A stretch of 64,000 nt of DNA from Gaeumannomyces sp. JS-464. Its lineage: Eukaryota; Ascomycota; Sordariomycetes; Magnaporthales; Magnaporthaceae. Position numbers and translations under genes: made by a program. The notes beneath the pieces were generated by a model. That model was given only the letters and a program-made list of their open reading frames with translations. It was not told where the DNA came from and made no database searches. This document shows, piece after piece, positions 1 to 11,325 of this stretch. The DNA lies in NCBI GenBank assembly GCA_002197995.1, contig NGZR01000002.1:4774001-4838000 (forward strand). The letters are read 5' to 3'. Positions within the stretch are counted from its first letter, which is position 1. Each line of letters starts with the position of its first letter.

Positions 1-2849
1 TGCGTTTGCAGGGCAACCTTGAATATGTTTGGCCTCGTGCCGTTGGCGCTGCTGCCGTGGCCCGTGGCCTGGGATGATGTCGCGATGACCTGTGCAGTTG
101 AGGCTATAGTGTGAGCTTCACAGGCAGTCCTTGTGTCTTGCACTCCTCCTCGTCTGCCAGCTGCGACTGACCTTGGATTTTTGGTAGGTCCTGCCTCCAT
201 TGTCAGGGTCATTCTCGTCATTGACCGACATCCGCTCAAATCGGGACTCGAGCGCCCGTGTTGCCATGGTGGGCTATCGTGAAGATGCGGTGTGTGATGC
301 GGTGTCAAGGCCGTGAAAGAGATCAACGCAACTTGTGAAAGGAAAAGAGACAAAATCGGAGGCCGGTCTTGGTGGTAGATGGTGGTGTTGGTGGTGCTGT
401 TGCAAGTCTGGCCTACTGATTTGTATGCAACCACAATGTCGGTCAATTGGGCGTGGTCTGTATTATTTATTCCATGCATCTATCCCCTGTCGTCGTTCCC
501 GTTGTTTGTGTGTGCATGCAGCCGCTGAGGCTCCGTGGTTACCACAGTAACTGTGCCAAGCCATCCCCGCCCTTGACGCTCAGATGGCCCCTGTCATTGA
601 GCTCGCCGCCCCGCCTTTCAGCTCCCTGAGCTCAGCTCGAACATTGAAAGAGGAATTCTCAAAAATAAACAAGACAACTCTGCCATGACGAACAAGCAAA
701 TATAGGAAACAAGCAGGTTATAATATGTCCCAATACTCCCTCCCCTCGCTTCGTGACTCTCATCTGTTCTTCGGTTGGTTTCCTGCCGCTCAAAGAGGGA
801 GTATCCATCCCTGTTTTGGGATTGAGCCCCTTTTCCTTTCCCCAACATTTACACGTCGCCTCGTGCCCCCAGAGCCAGCTTAGACCCCGGACTTTAGGCC
901 GCCGCATGGCAACGCCAGTCGCTTTGATTCCAGAGGATTATGTCCCGTCAGCAAACCTCACTACATAGAAGATAAAGATGCGGCAAGATGTCAACAAACT
1001 ACTTACGGCACCATCCATCTCTCCCGCTTCTTTCCACAGAGGTTTCCGGGGCCGGTTCTGATACCGACCGAGGCCGTAGTGGCCGGTTTTGACGACTCCT
1101 CGACTAGCCGATTGCGAGCATCTGGCCACACACTTGGATTGGCCCCAAACGGCCAGCGGGCATTCTGATCACCGGACCCAGTTAGTGCTGAGACTTCGCC
1201 CCATTCTATCCAAACGGGAGTGGGGGATTTCGTACCGTGTTGGGTGTATTGGTCACCTTTCCGGTGTTGTCGAGATATCCATTCTGAGAGCGAGGCTGGT
1301 TGTGGAGGGTTGAGCCACCCGCACCGTTCTGCGCTCGCCACGGACACCTCGGCCGAACACTAGTTGTTGTCGGCTTCTGGACGTCTCTGTCACGGGAGAT
1401 GGACATGACAACCAGGTCCGCCCGGTACTTCATGCTACACGCTCCAACCACGGCCTCCTGAACACGTTCTTTCTTATGGCTCCTCCCGCTGATTGTGTCC
1501 CCTTCGCGGTCAGGAAAGAGCTTCTGAAATCGTGACGGTCTGGGAGGCAGGGAAGGGATGACGATCTCGTCCGGGCACCGTCTCCGGAGAACCTCTCGAG
1601 TAAAAGCCTCAGTATCCTCCTTTCTCACCGTCCCGGGGGGCACCTCATGCCAGCCAAGGCGGCAATTCGGGCTGTTCTGTTGCCTGCTGGCCGACGGGGC
1701 GCAAGCTCCGTTGTCTGCATTCGCCCGTGCAGCTTTGCAGGATAACAGACTTTTCTCGCCAATGTCGCCTTTGTTGCTAGGGTAATATGTAAACAGCTGC
1801 CGGGAGCCTTCCCCTTCCGAGGGCGGTTTGTTGCCTCCATTCCCGACGGTGTGTCTCTCGTTGGTGTGCGTGATCGCCATGCTGCTCTCGCGCCTCGAAC
1901 TGCCGCTTCGCTTGTTTCCGTCGTTGCCTGCTAAGGGCTAGATGGGAGGTTCGTCTCTTTGGGGGCAAACAGTGCTGTCGTTTGGAAACATCACTCGCAA
2001 CCGGGCAAGGCGAGCGCCGATTAAGACGAGGAGATGATGGTCACCATGCACACGGGTTCCCCGACTCGGCTTTCGACTCGACATTTGGGGAACTGCAACA
2101 TTGGCCATGTTTAAATCTTGTGGCGAGGCTGCAAGAAATGGCTTGGAAGGTTGTTTGCGTTGGTAAACTCGAAAACCTTGTCCAGCCATCAACTCCGGGC
2201 TCTAATGGTATGAAGTGATGGTTTATGGAGCAAGAAACAGCCATGGCGGCTTTTGGGCCATCTGTAGCAGACCTGAAAAGGCAGACGCAGTCAGGATATT
2301 TTGGTGACACCCGGCATAAAGGTACTCAGAAAAGGTCGTCCTGTGGCGGTGTTTGGCAACCCCTGAGCGATCCATGTCGCCCATTTTTGTGTTCTCGAAG
2401 AGCTCTCTAGGCGTATCATGGTCACTGGCGGATGTTCAGTTGACGCATTGAAGATCCACGTCAGGGGACTCCATAGCGGCAGGCGCGCTGAAAACTGTCT
2501 GGCATCCAGCACAACCCCGCCAAAGCAGCCCCTCAATCAGCACAAGATAGCAGACAGCGATGACCATGAATTGATTGGATGAACACACCTATGAGCACCT
2601 GCTCGACGCCGCGACGAACGAGTGAGCCAGAGGGCCCCTTGCTTTCTGTAGTACAGCCTTTATTGTTTCGTCTCGATCGTTTGTCTTCCTACTGAGTAAG
2701 TTCGGGAGCGAACCATCCCATCGCGAACACCTTCCTGTCTCTTCCGGGAGCCAAAGTGGTGGGTGGCCACCTGAAACGCCGTCTTTGGAGGATCAACTCA
2801 TACCCGGCTGTCCGTCTCCTGGTGGTGAGCGCGCAAGCAAAACAACACA
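1..2849. other. No supportable gene; left-edge intergenic region
   Basis: Reading frames here are short, overlapping and unlike any family I know. The longest is 224 codons on the minus strand (1206-1880); it has no recognisable domain and no conserved-looking exon junction. The last 200 bases or so before 2850 would be the promoter and leader of the TIP41 gene. I see no transposon ends and no RNA gene. Confidence 0.5.
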
Positions 2850-3805
2850 ATGGCCCTCCACGTAACATCAACGCGCGAGCCGTTCCCGACGCCGTCGCTG
2901 CTGGAGCAGGCGACCCGGGTGCACCGGCAGGGCAGCTTCGAGGTGTCGTCGCGCAAGCTGCCCATCTCCAAGAGCGGGCCCATCGACGACATGGCCGCGC
3001 GCGTCGGCATCCCCATCCCCGAGATGATCTTTGGCGACAACCTCGTCTCGGTCCGCCACGCGCCCTCGGCCTGGCAGATCGCCTTCACGGCCGAGGCCGC
3101 CCTGGACCGGGTCGAGAAGACGGACAGGGGCATGCCTGCGCGTCGCCTACGCCGGCGAGTGGTCGTCGTCGCGCGAGCGCGCCAGCGCGGGGATCCGGGA
3201 GGTCGTCAAGCCCTTTGACTGGAGCTACAGCTCCGACTACCGTGGCAGCGAGACGCTAGGGGACGAACAGCAGCAGAAGAAGCGGCTCGGCCGCGGCAGC
3301 GAGCCGCAGAAGCCCATCCCGCTCGAGCTGCTCAAGCGCCGCGACCCGATCCTCTTCTTCGACGAGGTCGTGCTGTACGAGTCGGAGCTGGACGACAACG
3401 GCATCTCGCTCTACAGCGTCAAGGTCCGCGTCATGGAGCACCGCATGCTGCTGCTTGCCCGCCTCTACATGCGCCTCGACAACGTCGTCGTCCGCGTCCG
3501 CGACACGCGCGTCTACGTCGACTTTGACTCCGGCGACGTCATCCGCGAGTATACGGCCAAAGAGGACAAGTTTGAGAACGTCAAGAGGGTAGGTTTATTG
3601 TTTTGATCGATCGTGCACGCAATGTGGATTTGCTAGCTCTCTGATCTTGGGCACTGACACCTTTGGCGCACGCACGCAACGACAGGGCCTCATGATGAAG
3701 GGCATGCTCCCCGACGCTATAACGACGGCGCTCAGGGACTCCAACCAGGTCGCAGAGCTGCTCCCTGTTGTCGAGCATGACCTCGAGAATCTTAACCTAG
3801 CCTGA
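2850..3805 (+). CDS. tip41: TIP41-like TOR signalling regulator (frame-broken)
   Basis: TIP41 family protein, a cytosolic regulator that binds the Tap42/PP2A module downstream of TOR kinase. Exons are 2850-3588 and 3686-3805, with a 97 bp intron. The family core is clear: a block reading LKRRDPILFFDEVVLYESEL and then RMLLLARLYMRLDNVVVRVR, with the tail LENLNLA. The start MALHVTSTREPF precedes the conserved N-terminal SWQIAF-type block (here APSAWQIAFTAE). The frame breaks near 3135: the upstream frame ends in VEKTDRGM and the next frame resumes LRVAYAGEW. Removing one C of the CC at 3135-3136 joins them and gives a normal-sized protein of 285 residues. The family call is secure. Whether the extra C is real or a sequencing error cannot be told from the sequence. 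Confidence 0.93.
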
Positions 3806-3836
3806 AATTCCAGAAAGGACTTGACCTACAGTATGG

Positions 3837-3842
3837 AATAAA
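3837..3842 (+). terminator. Possible poly(A) signal of the TIP41 gene
   Basis: AATAAA lies 32 bases after the TIP41 stop codon. Position and sequence fit a polyadenylation signal, but fungal signals are loose, so this is suggestive only. The rest of the 577 bp up to 4382 is a convergent 3' region in which I see nothing else. Confidence 0.35.
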
Positions 3843-4382
3843 AGTGTTTTCTCTCGCGAATCGGTGGCGTCGGCTGGGTTTGGAAATTGGCGTTCGGGCG
3901 TCTGTAGATTTTCAGGTTGTGTCGCATCCAGGAGTTTAGGCAACCCAGATCATGCCTCTCTGGCATTTGGTCATGTCCCTCGACGCCGCCGGCATCTTTG
4001 TGTTGTTCTGTCGTTGCCCCCAACCATTCACCTTCACATGATACTCAGGAAGAAGGAAAAAGAAACATGAAATTAAAAAAAAGAGTTCAGGGGTATAACT
4101 CAATATTCTTTGGGTTTCTAACAATGCCGTCCCGTGAAGAAAAAGGTACATGACTCCAAGCAATGCAACATAACCTGTGGGCTGATCCGAGCATAACAAA
4201 AGTCGTCGCCGCATAGAAGCCAGTGTAGGGTCTTCGTATATACAAGCAGAAGAAAAGCAAGGAAGTATCCAGTGGGCAAGGTTCCTCGAAAAGTAACAAA
4301 CTCGGAGATCCAGATCGAGGTAAATCTGCCAAATCTCAAGTTTTTCGTGGACCGTAGAGCCACTGAACGGGATAGAGGTCTC

Positions 4383-6228
4383 TTATCGCGCATCGATACC
4401 CGGCGAAGAGGGCTCCGTGATCTCCTCGAACTCGAGCTCCCACTTGTCCACCTCCTTGAACTTTTTCGCGGCATTCTTAAGCTCCTCGCCGAGGTCCGGT
4501 GGCGGCACGATGGTATCGCGGTGGCATCAAAGGTGTCATCAAGGGCAACTTCCGAGCTTTCATCTGCCACGGATATCGTGTTCTCTTGCTCGCCCGTGGC
4601 GGCGGCCGCTGACTGATTCTCCTTGTCCGAGCCAGTTGCCAGGCCGCCGCGGGAGCCATATGTTCTTCTGTTCCCCTTCCGACTTCCGCCTCCCCTCGGA
4701 GCGTTCAGGCCCTTGGCGGCCGAGGTGTTGCTAGACTCGGCGAGAGGTCGCGTGGGCCTCCTTGAGGACCGAGTCACTCTCGATCCTCCGCCATAGGCCA
4801 GCTCGTCGGCCCCCCTAGCAACTGCCAGCGCGTCGATTCCATGGTCGTCGTCAGGTGCATTGCTCACGGCTCTTCGTCTCCTACGCGGTAACATCGACGT
4901 GAGTTCGGCCGTGGTGAGCTTCTCAGGCGAACGTCTACGTTGAGCAGCGGCGGCAGCGCGGCCCTTGCCCTTGTTCCTCGCTGAGGTGTAGTCGGGCGAG
5001 TGTGTTAGTGAGGGTGGCGACGAAATGTCGGAAGCTGCATCGTCGTCGTCTACCGCGGCTGGCGTCCTGCGCCTGCTATTCGAGCGGCCTCTGCGCGCCC
5101 TGCTGGTACCCACACCCCTAAGCGAGGGCCAGAACCCAGGGCTGCCGTCCGAGGAGGTACTGCTGCTAGCTGGCGGGGCCGTGATGTCCTCGTCATCATC
5201 GTACACAGGCGGCGCATGCGGGGGTGTGGACGCCGAGTCGCTGAGGGGTGGCGGACTCAGTTCCGACTCGCTCTCGATGGATTGATGGACATCATCGCTG
5301 GACGCCAATGCCGGTCGTTTGGAGGATCCCTCCTGCGCGTCGGTAGATTTCCTCTTGCGGGAGTCTCCGGCAGGGCTTGGGTCCATTGGGGGCAGTGAAT
5401 CACGGGTAGCAGCGGCAGCAGCCGCGGCAGAACTTCGTGTCCTTCTGCGGCTGGGGGACGCAGCTTCGATATCCGGCAGTTCCAAGTTGGAATCCAGCTC
5501 GCCCCCAGCTAGTGCGTCATCATCGCCGGCCGGCGCGGGCTCTGTATCGGTGTACTCCGCGCGCTCCTTCCTCCCAGTGCCTAAGATGCTGCGCTCGCGG
5601 GGCCGCCTTTTGAAAGTACCGAGGTTGAACGTTGAGCTGAGGCCCGGCGTGTTTGGTCCTCGGCTGCTCGGTCGGATGGGCGCGTCATCCCTTCCCGCGA
5701 CGCTCGATTGTCTAGAGCGTCCGCGCTTGAACATTGCGATGTTGAACGACGAGGTGTCGGCTGAGCGGTAGCCGGGCGCCGTGGTTTCGCCCTCCACGCT
5801 GCTGGAGTCGATGTCTGCGTCCAGGTCAAGATCACCGAACAGCCCCGAGTCGTCCATGATATCAAGCCCCGACACATTGGCGCGATGTAGTCTTTGCGTC
5901 TCCCCTGTGACGCTGGCGCCTCTCCGGCCGCGAGCTGGTGGCCGACTGGTTCTTCTGCCCCTTGACTGCGGCCGTGGCTGCTGCTCCAGCGTCGACGATG
6001 TAGTGAGGTCGTCAAGGCGGCTCATGGCCGTGTCACGACGGCGCCTCGAGTCGGTTAGCGCTACCGTCTGCGGGCGTCCGCGCGCGACCTGGCGGCAGCT
6101 GCGGGTTGTGGTTGTCTCGGCGCAGCTTCTGTCGCAGCCGATGCCGCGGGGGCGGGGGCTGCCTTGGAGGTGGGTTCGGCTGCGATCCTCTTAGGCTCGC
6201 TATCGCTCACACCGTATATGTCGCTCAT
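4383..6228 (-). CDS. Unrecognised disordered, probably nuclear protein with a conserved-looking acidic C-terminal tail
   Basis: I do not recognise this gene. It encodes about 615 residues, starting at MSDIYGVSDSEPKR (6228) and mostly disordered: Ser, Arg, Asp and Pro runs, many SP/TP sites and basic clusters such as PRRRRRA and KGKGRAAAAAQRRR. This composition suggests a nuclear, phosphorylated protein. Ordered-looking patches are KLTTAELTSMLP, a TYGSR motif followed by DKENQ, and the end KKFKEVDKWELEFEEITEP. Two frame changes are needed. One near 6069 links the N-terminal part to ALTDSRRRRDTAMSRLDDL. One near 4514 links FDATA to IVPPPDLGEELKNAAKKF. Each looks like one missing base, and with both restored the length is divisible by three. 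The C-terminal join is convincing. The N-terminal join is weaker and could hide an intron. Confidence 0.65.
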
Positions 6229-7072
6229 TTCGCTGCTCGACGCGCTGCCCTTGTCCCACGCTGGGCCTGCTCTGAGCCGCGCGCTCGGCGCCCGATCCGC
6301 CTCGGCAGTCGGAGCCGGCTTCGCGAGCGCGACTCGAGATCGCAACGGGCGGGCGGCATCGTGAGCGTGCCTTCGCTGGTTACCGGCCGTCTGGTCGTAG
6401 CTTTCGGAGGGTGTAGATAAGGTTGCGAATATTCGAGTCGGTCCGCTCTGAGTTATTATGTTCTTGTTGTTTTGGATCTGATAAAAGGCGCGCGGCAGCT
6501 GGCCGATAGGTAGTAATCCGTAATCGTGCTCGGGTCAAGGGGCCAGGTTGCGAGGTCGATAAACATTCGGAGAGTTTGAGCTAAATCTGGGGTTCCCAGG
6601 TCCAAGACGCGACGCGTCTGGCCAAGGAAGGCGGGTTAGGGTCTGCCCCGCATCTGGCGACGAGGTGCCAGGATTGGGATTGCCAACCAGAAACGACGCG
6701 AAAATCCTTCAGCTGAGTGCGCAATTTTTGGCCATCTGCTATTTGGCTAGGTACATGTTCAATGAGCTTTCAAAGCACATGGGAGAAAGGGGAAGGACAT
6801 TTAGGATTAGTAAAAAGGACGAGGACAAAACAGAATGGGCACTTATTGCCCCTTGCCACCCAGGCAGCGGTGCGGACCCACACCAGCTCCAGCTGCCCTC
6901 CCTCGCTCGACGTCATCCTTCCTCGAAGCGGAAGTGCTGGATCTGGGATCCTGGCCTCACAGCAAAGCCTCATTTCAACAACGACTACCAGCCCCGAGCT
7001 GGAAATCCGACCGTATATCATAGATCGGACCTGGCTTTCAAGCAGCCCGGCCACCGTGGATCTCACAAAACC
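6229..7072. other. Divergent intergenic region between the disordered protein and FUN14 genes
   Basis: These 844 bases separate two genes transcribed away from each other and so should hold both promoters. The reading frame before the FUN14 start is open back to 6665, but its sequence does not look conserved, and the targeting-type start at 7073 fits better. No distinct operator-like element stands out. Confidence 0.5.
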
Positions 7073-7695
7073 ATGGCCACGGCGGTTCTGTGCCGGCGGG
7101 CCCTGACCTCACGAGCCTTGCCCCTGGCAGTCGGCGTATCGCTGGGCATCGGACACCACACCTTCACTGGTCGCCGCCGCCCATTGAGATTTGATGCTCA
7201 TCACCCTGTTTCGGACGCCGTGCCATCGACACTCAGGCGAGAGGTCGACAGTGAGGACGGTTTCATCAACCCCGAGGTTCTCAGTCAGATCTCAGGGGGA
7301 AGCTTTTCCGGTATGAGTCGGGACTTCTACTTCTATCCCTCTCTTCCTGCAAGTCGGCTTCTTAGTGCTGTTCATGATTCTAACAGCGGCAATTCCAGGA
7401 TTCTTGACGGGTCTTCTCGTCAGCGTTTTTTCTCGGACTCTTGTTCTCCTCCTCGGCATCTCAATTGTGACCTCCCAGGTAAGCGCCTCTAGAAACTTAG
7501 TGAACAATAGCAAGTGGTCACTATTAACACCCCGTCCCTCAGGTTGCTGCAAGGTACGGCATAGACTTGATTCACCAATTTCGTCTCAAGGAACGCGCGC
7601 AGTCATCACGGATTCTGTCCGCTCTCCGCCACAAAACACCTTTCAAGCTTTCGTTTGGAGTCTCCTTTGCTCTGTCCGCATTTGCGCATTTTTGA
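7073..7695 (+). CDS. FUN14-domain mitochondrial membrane protein
   Basis: FUN14 family membrane protein of 156 residues. In animals FUNDC1 sits in the outer mitochondrial membrane and acts in mitophagy; the fungal role is less clear. Exons are 7073-7310, 7399-7478 and 7543-7695, and all junctions keep phase. The start MATAVLCRRALTSRALPLAV is Arg/Ala-rich without acidic residues, as in a mitochondrial presequence. Residues of about 75-110 form the first hydrophobic, glycine-containing helix (GFLTGLLVSVFSRTLVLLLG), followed by an amphipathic segment VAARYGIDLIHQFRLKER. The C-terminus FKLSFGVSFALSAFAHF is a last membrane segment. No frame break. It ends 118 bases from the convergent aminopeptidase P gene. 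Confidence 0.85.
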
Positions 7696-7813
7696 GTAAA
7701 TCGGACTTTAAAGGATACGAGGCTAGTCAATCAGGATGGGACATGGCATTTGCTGGAAGTCGCTAAAACATACATAGAGTGAGCGCTCCGTGCCTTCATA
7801 ACAAAGATATCCG

Positions 7814-10113
7814 TCACTCAAACGTCTGGGTCTCCCTCTTGAGCCAGGCAGTCGTCAAGGGATCATCCTCGAAAAACCCGCTGGTTTTCTCCCACACCAG
7901 AGCATGATAGTCATTCAGCCATTTCTTTTCCTTGGCATTCAGGAGGCTCGGCTCAATCAGCCGGCGGCAGAAAGGCACCATGGTGACGTACTCGAACCCG
8001 AGGTACGGCTTATCGCCGAACTTGTGCTTCGTCTTGACTTCGCGCACAATCGCGATGTTCTCGAGACGGATTCCGTAGGAGCCGTCCTCGTAGAAGCCCG
8101 GCTCGATCGAAGTGACGTTGCCCGCGGCCAAGGCCACTTCGGCGTAGTGCTTCCTTGTTCCAATCCCAATGGGCCCCTCATGCACATTCAGGTATGAACC
8201 CACTCCGTGCCCAGTGCCGTGACGATAATCCAGTCCCTCTTGCTGCAAAAAGGTCAGAGGTGAATCTAAAGCGCAAACGGCGCGGAAGTGCGGGAAGACT
8301 TACCCAGAGGAATTGGCGAGCTAGACAGTCCAAGGAGAAGCCCGTGGTCCCTCTCGGAAAGATGGCCTGGTCCAGGGCAATGTGCCCCTTGAGCACCAGC
8401 GTGTACGCGTTTTTCTGAACGTCCGTAGGAGCGCCGAAGTGGAGTGTTCGTGTGGTATCTGTAGTGCCGTCCAGGTACTGGGCGCCCGAGTCGCAGAGGT
8501 AAACCGCGTTGGGGTCAATCTTGGCACAACTGTCCTCCTCCGGGCCATAGTGAATTATGGCACCACTGCGTGGCAGAAAAGAAGTGTGAGATTATTCATT
8601 CCAAAAGTATAGCTTTTCGCGAAAGGCAATAGGGGGAGAATGACATACTTGGCTCCTGAAGCAGAGATGGTGTTGAACGAGTTGCCAACAAAGTTGGCGC
8701 GCTTGCTCCTTATCTCAAACAGTTTGGTGGCGCCTTGGACCTCGTCGAGGACGGCTCTTTGGGCCACTAGCTGGTCCTCAAGCCAGGCGAAGTACTCGGT
8801 AAGCGCGGCGCCATCCCGAATGTGACATTGCCGCATGCCCTCCAGCTCGGCCTCATTTTTGATGGATTTAGAGTCGCAAATGGGACTCTTCACTTCCTCC
8901 ACCGCGCCGTCTCCGCCAAGCGCCAGCTTCAAAGCCCACGAAGTCTTTTTCGAGATGGCAAGCTTCTTTGGCTTTTCCTTGCCCACATCGCCTTTGGCGC
9001 TGACGGTTTGGGCAAGGGCCCTCGAGTCGTCAAAGATGCCCTCGTAGGGCTTGATGTCGACCTTGTTCTCGGCCAGGTAGCTGTGGCACTGGGCATTAAG
9101 CTTCGAGGGGTCGACATAAAGCGTAGCCAAGTCGGCGGTGATGATGGCATAGGAAAAGAACACGGGGTTGTAGGGCACGTCGCTCCCTCGCAGATTGAAA
9201 AGCCATGCGACCTCATCCAGTGCCGAGACGACGAAGGCAGATAGTTTCTGCTTCTCGAGCTCGGCCCGGAGCTCCTTAAGCTTCGTCTGTGTGTCTTTGC
9301 CCGTGTACTGTTGCTCGAGGAGGACGACAGGGTTGCTGGGCCGGGCTGGTCTGTGCCTGCCCCAGACAAGGTCTATCAGGTTCTCCGAGACGGCGACCAG
9401 CTCCTTTCCGCCATTGTCCTTGATCTTATCGATTAGGTCCCGAGCCTGGGAGCTGGAGAGTACCGAGGGGTCGACGCCGACGGTCTTGCCGCCGGCAACG
9501 TGGTTCACGGTCCAGCCCTGCCAGGTAGGGACATCAGGCTGGCCCTGCTTCAGGAGCTCCCAGTTCTTGTCCAGCTGGGTGGCAGCCTGGCTGAAGTACC
9601 GGCCGTCGGTCGCGAGCGCGGCACTTTCGAGGGTGACGACGACGGTGCCGGCGGAGCCCGAGAAGCCGGAAATGTACTCGCGCCTGGCGTCGCACGGGGC
9701 AATGTATTCTGATGAGTGGGCGTCCTCGGTGGGTACGACTGCGTGCACGGGAGGCGGCAGGAGAAGCGTCAGTAGCGATTCTTGGGCCGAGGCGGAAGCT
9801 GGGTATGCCTACTGTAGACGTCGATGTTGCGAGCCTTCATCAGGCCCCTGAGCTCCGCCAGGCGGGCCGTGGTGTCGACCGTTTTCATCTCGGCGGCGGA
9901 GCTGCTGGCGCAGCGCACGTACAGGAGGGGGCGGTTGGGGCGATTTCGAAGCGGGGTGGCGGCGTGGAGGGCGTTCCAGGTGCTGTGCCGGATACCAACG
10001 CTAGGGACACGAGAGCTGCACAAAACCTTGAGCGGGGGCAGGGACCCGCTACTGCGAGCAGCGAGAAGAGGTCTTGTGGGAGCCAAGATTGCCCTCAGAT
10101 GTGTGCCCTTCAT
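7814..10113 (-). CDS. ampp: Xaa-Pro aminopeptidase P (M24B) with a mitochondrial-type leader
   Basis: Aminopeptidase P removes an N-terminal residue that precedes proline and uses two metal ions. Exons on the minus strand are 10113-9813, 9738-8649, 8565-8304 and 8242-7814, giving 693 residues with every splice in phase. The first junction rebuilds [20 protein letters not shown], the family's N-terminal creatinase-like block. Metal ligands of the pita-bread fold are visible: the two Asp of [18 protein letters not shown], His in RHGTGHGVG, Glu in [10 protein letters not shown] and Glu in IRLENIAIV. Residues 1-75 are Arg/Ser/Ala-rich and nearly free of acids. An internal Met76 (position 9888, [13 protein letters not shown]) matches the usual cytosolic start, so the gene may give a mitochondrial and a cytosolic form. 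No frame break. Confidence 0.95.
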
Positions 10114-11325
10114 GGGAAAGTTACCGAGCCTCTAGTTTATATACCTGTATGTAGGAGCCGTACGGACAGGGGCACTGAATGAGGAGGGGCGGAGGTCCGG
10201 GGCCACAGGTCGCGCACGTGTTAGTTGTCAATGTCTCGCCCAGCCATAGAAGGCAGATCCAGGTAACCCGTCTGGTCCTGGTCGCCGATGAGGAAGGTGG
10301 TGTGTCGCGGCTTCGGCTCCGGATGGGAGTGCATTCAACGAGTCTCAATGGTGGCCCTGGCCAAGCAGCAGGGGCGACAGGGCCCCCGCACCCGCAGGTT
10401 TAGTGGGCATAACGAACGACGCCCCTGTGGGATTCTGACGCATCGTGCAGCACACTTCAAATAGTCTGGTTGCCTGAACGTGAATGTTGTCGAGCAGATA
10501 TGAACGATAATGGGTACCTACCAGTGCGCTGCCCACTTATGACTATCGCCCAATTGACGTGCACTGCACTAGGTATTTACTGTCACCCGAGGTTGGCGAT
10601 AGGCAGCAAATTGGATTCGACTGCCGATTAGCAATGGGGGCTGACCAGACCAGTTCTCCTTCCATTTCTGAGGTTTGCTGCCTTGCTGTTTCGTTTCCCC
10701 CTTTATCGTCTCGGGTGCTTTAGTTTTCCCTTGGACGCCGTAGAATAGTAACCTCGTTCGTATTCCAAGACGGTAAGGAATACAGAAGTATGACGGAAAT
10801 GTCCGTGTGAACCGATGTAGGTGTATTCAAACGCGATCGGGGAATGCTTGGTTGTGCACGAGTCGGTCAGAAGGATCAAGTTGGATCTGGCACTGGACGT
10901 CTGGGGTGCTCCCTACACCAGCAGCAAACGGAGGGGCTCAGGCGGCCAGCCACACTGGAAACATCAGGCGATTGAGCTCCTCAGTCAGCTCCAGGCGTGC
11001 CGTCCAGGCTTCTCCACCAACACCACCAGGCACGGCATGCATCTCCATTCACTGACCCACCACCGACATCATCGGAGCCTAACCGGCAAAGCTCAGATTT
11101 CAAACCACATATACTAGAATCCGCGCTGGAGCGGATCAAAGCCCATGAAGTGCATTCCCCATTCCGACGACTTTTTGCTGCCCATCCAGCTTCCCACGTA
11201 GTGTTCGCCCGGCTCGAGCCACCGAGCCCAGCGCGCCGCGCCCCGCATTTGGCCGGCGCCGAAAAGCAAAAACGTGCGGCGGGCATGCGAAGCTTGGTCC
11301 TGGCATTGCGAGCCTTGGTGTCGCC
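10114..11325. other. Divergent intergenic region upstream of ampp and the karyopherin gene
   Basis: About 1.2 kb between two divergent starts. Short frames here are not conserved-looking. A pyrimidine-rich stretch near 10690-10730 is the only compositional feature I noticed. No gene is called. Confidence 0.5.

Noticed and set aside
1206..1880. 224-codon minus-strand frame near the left edge
   Set aside because: No domain, no splice partners, composition like neighbouring random frames in this GC-rich DNA.
6665..7072. In-frame N-terminal extension of the FUN14 protein
   Set aside because: The sequence before 7073 is not presequence-like; the ATG at 7073 starts a good mitochondrial leader.
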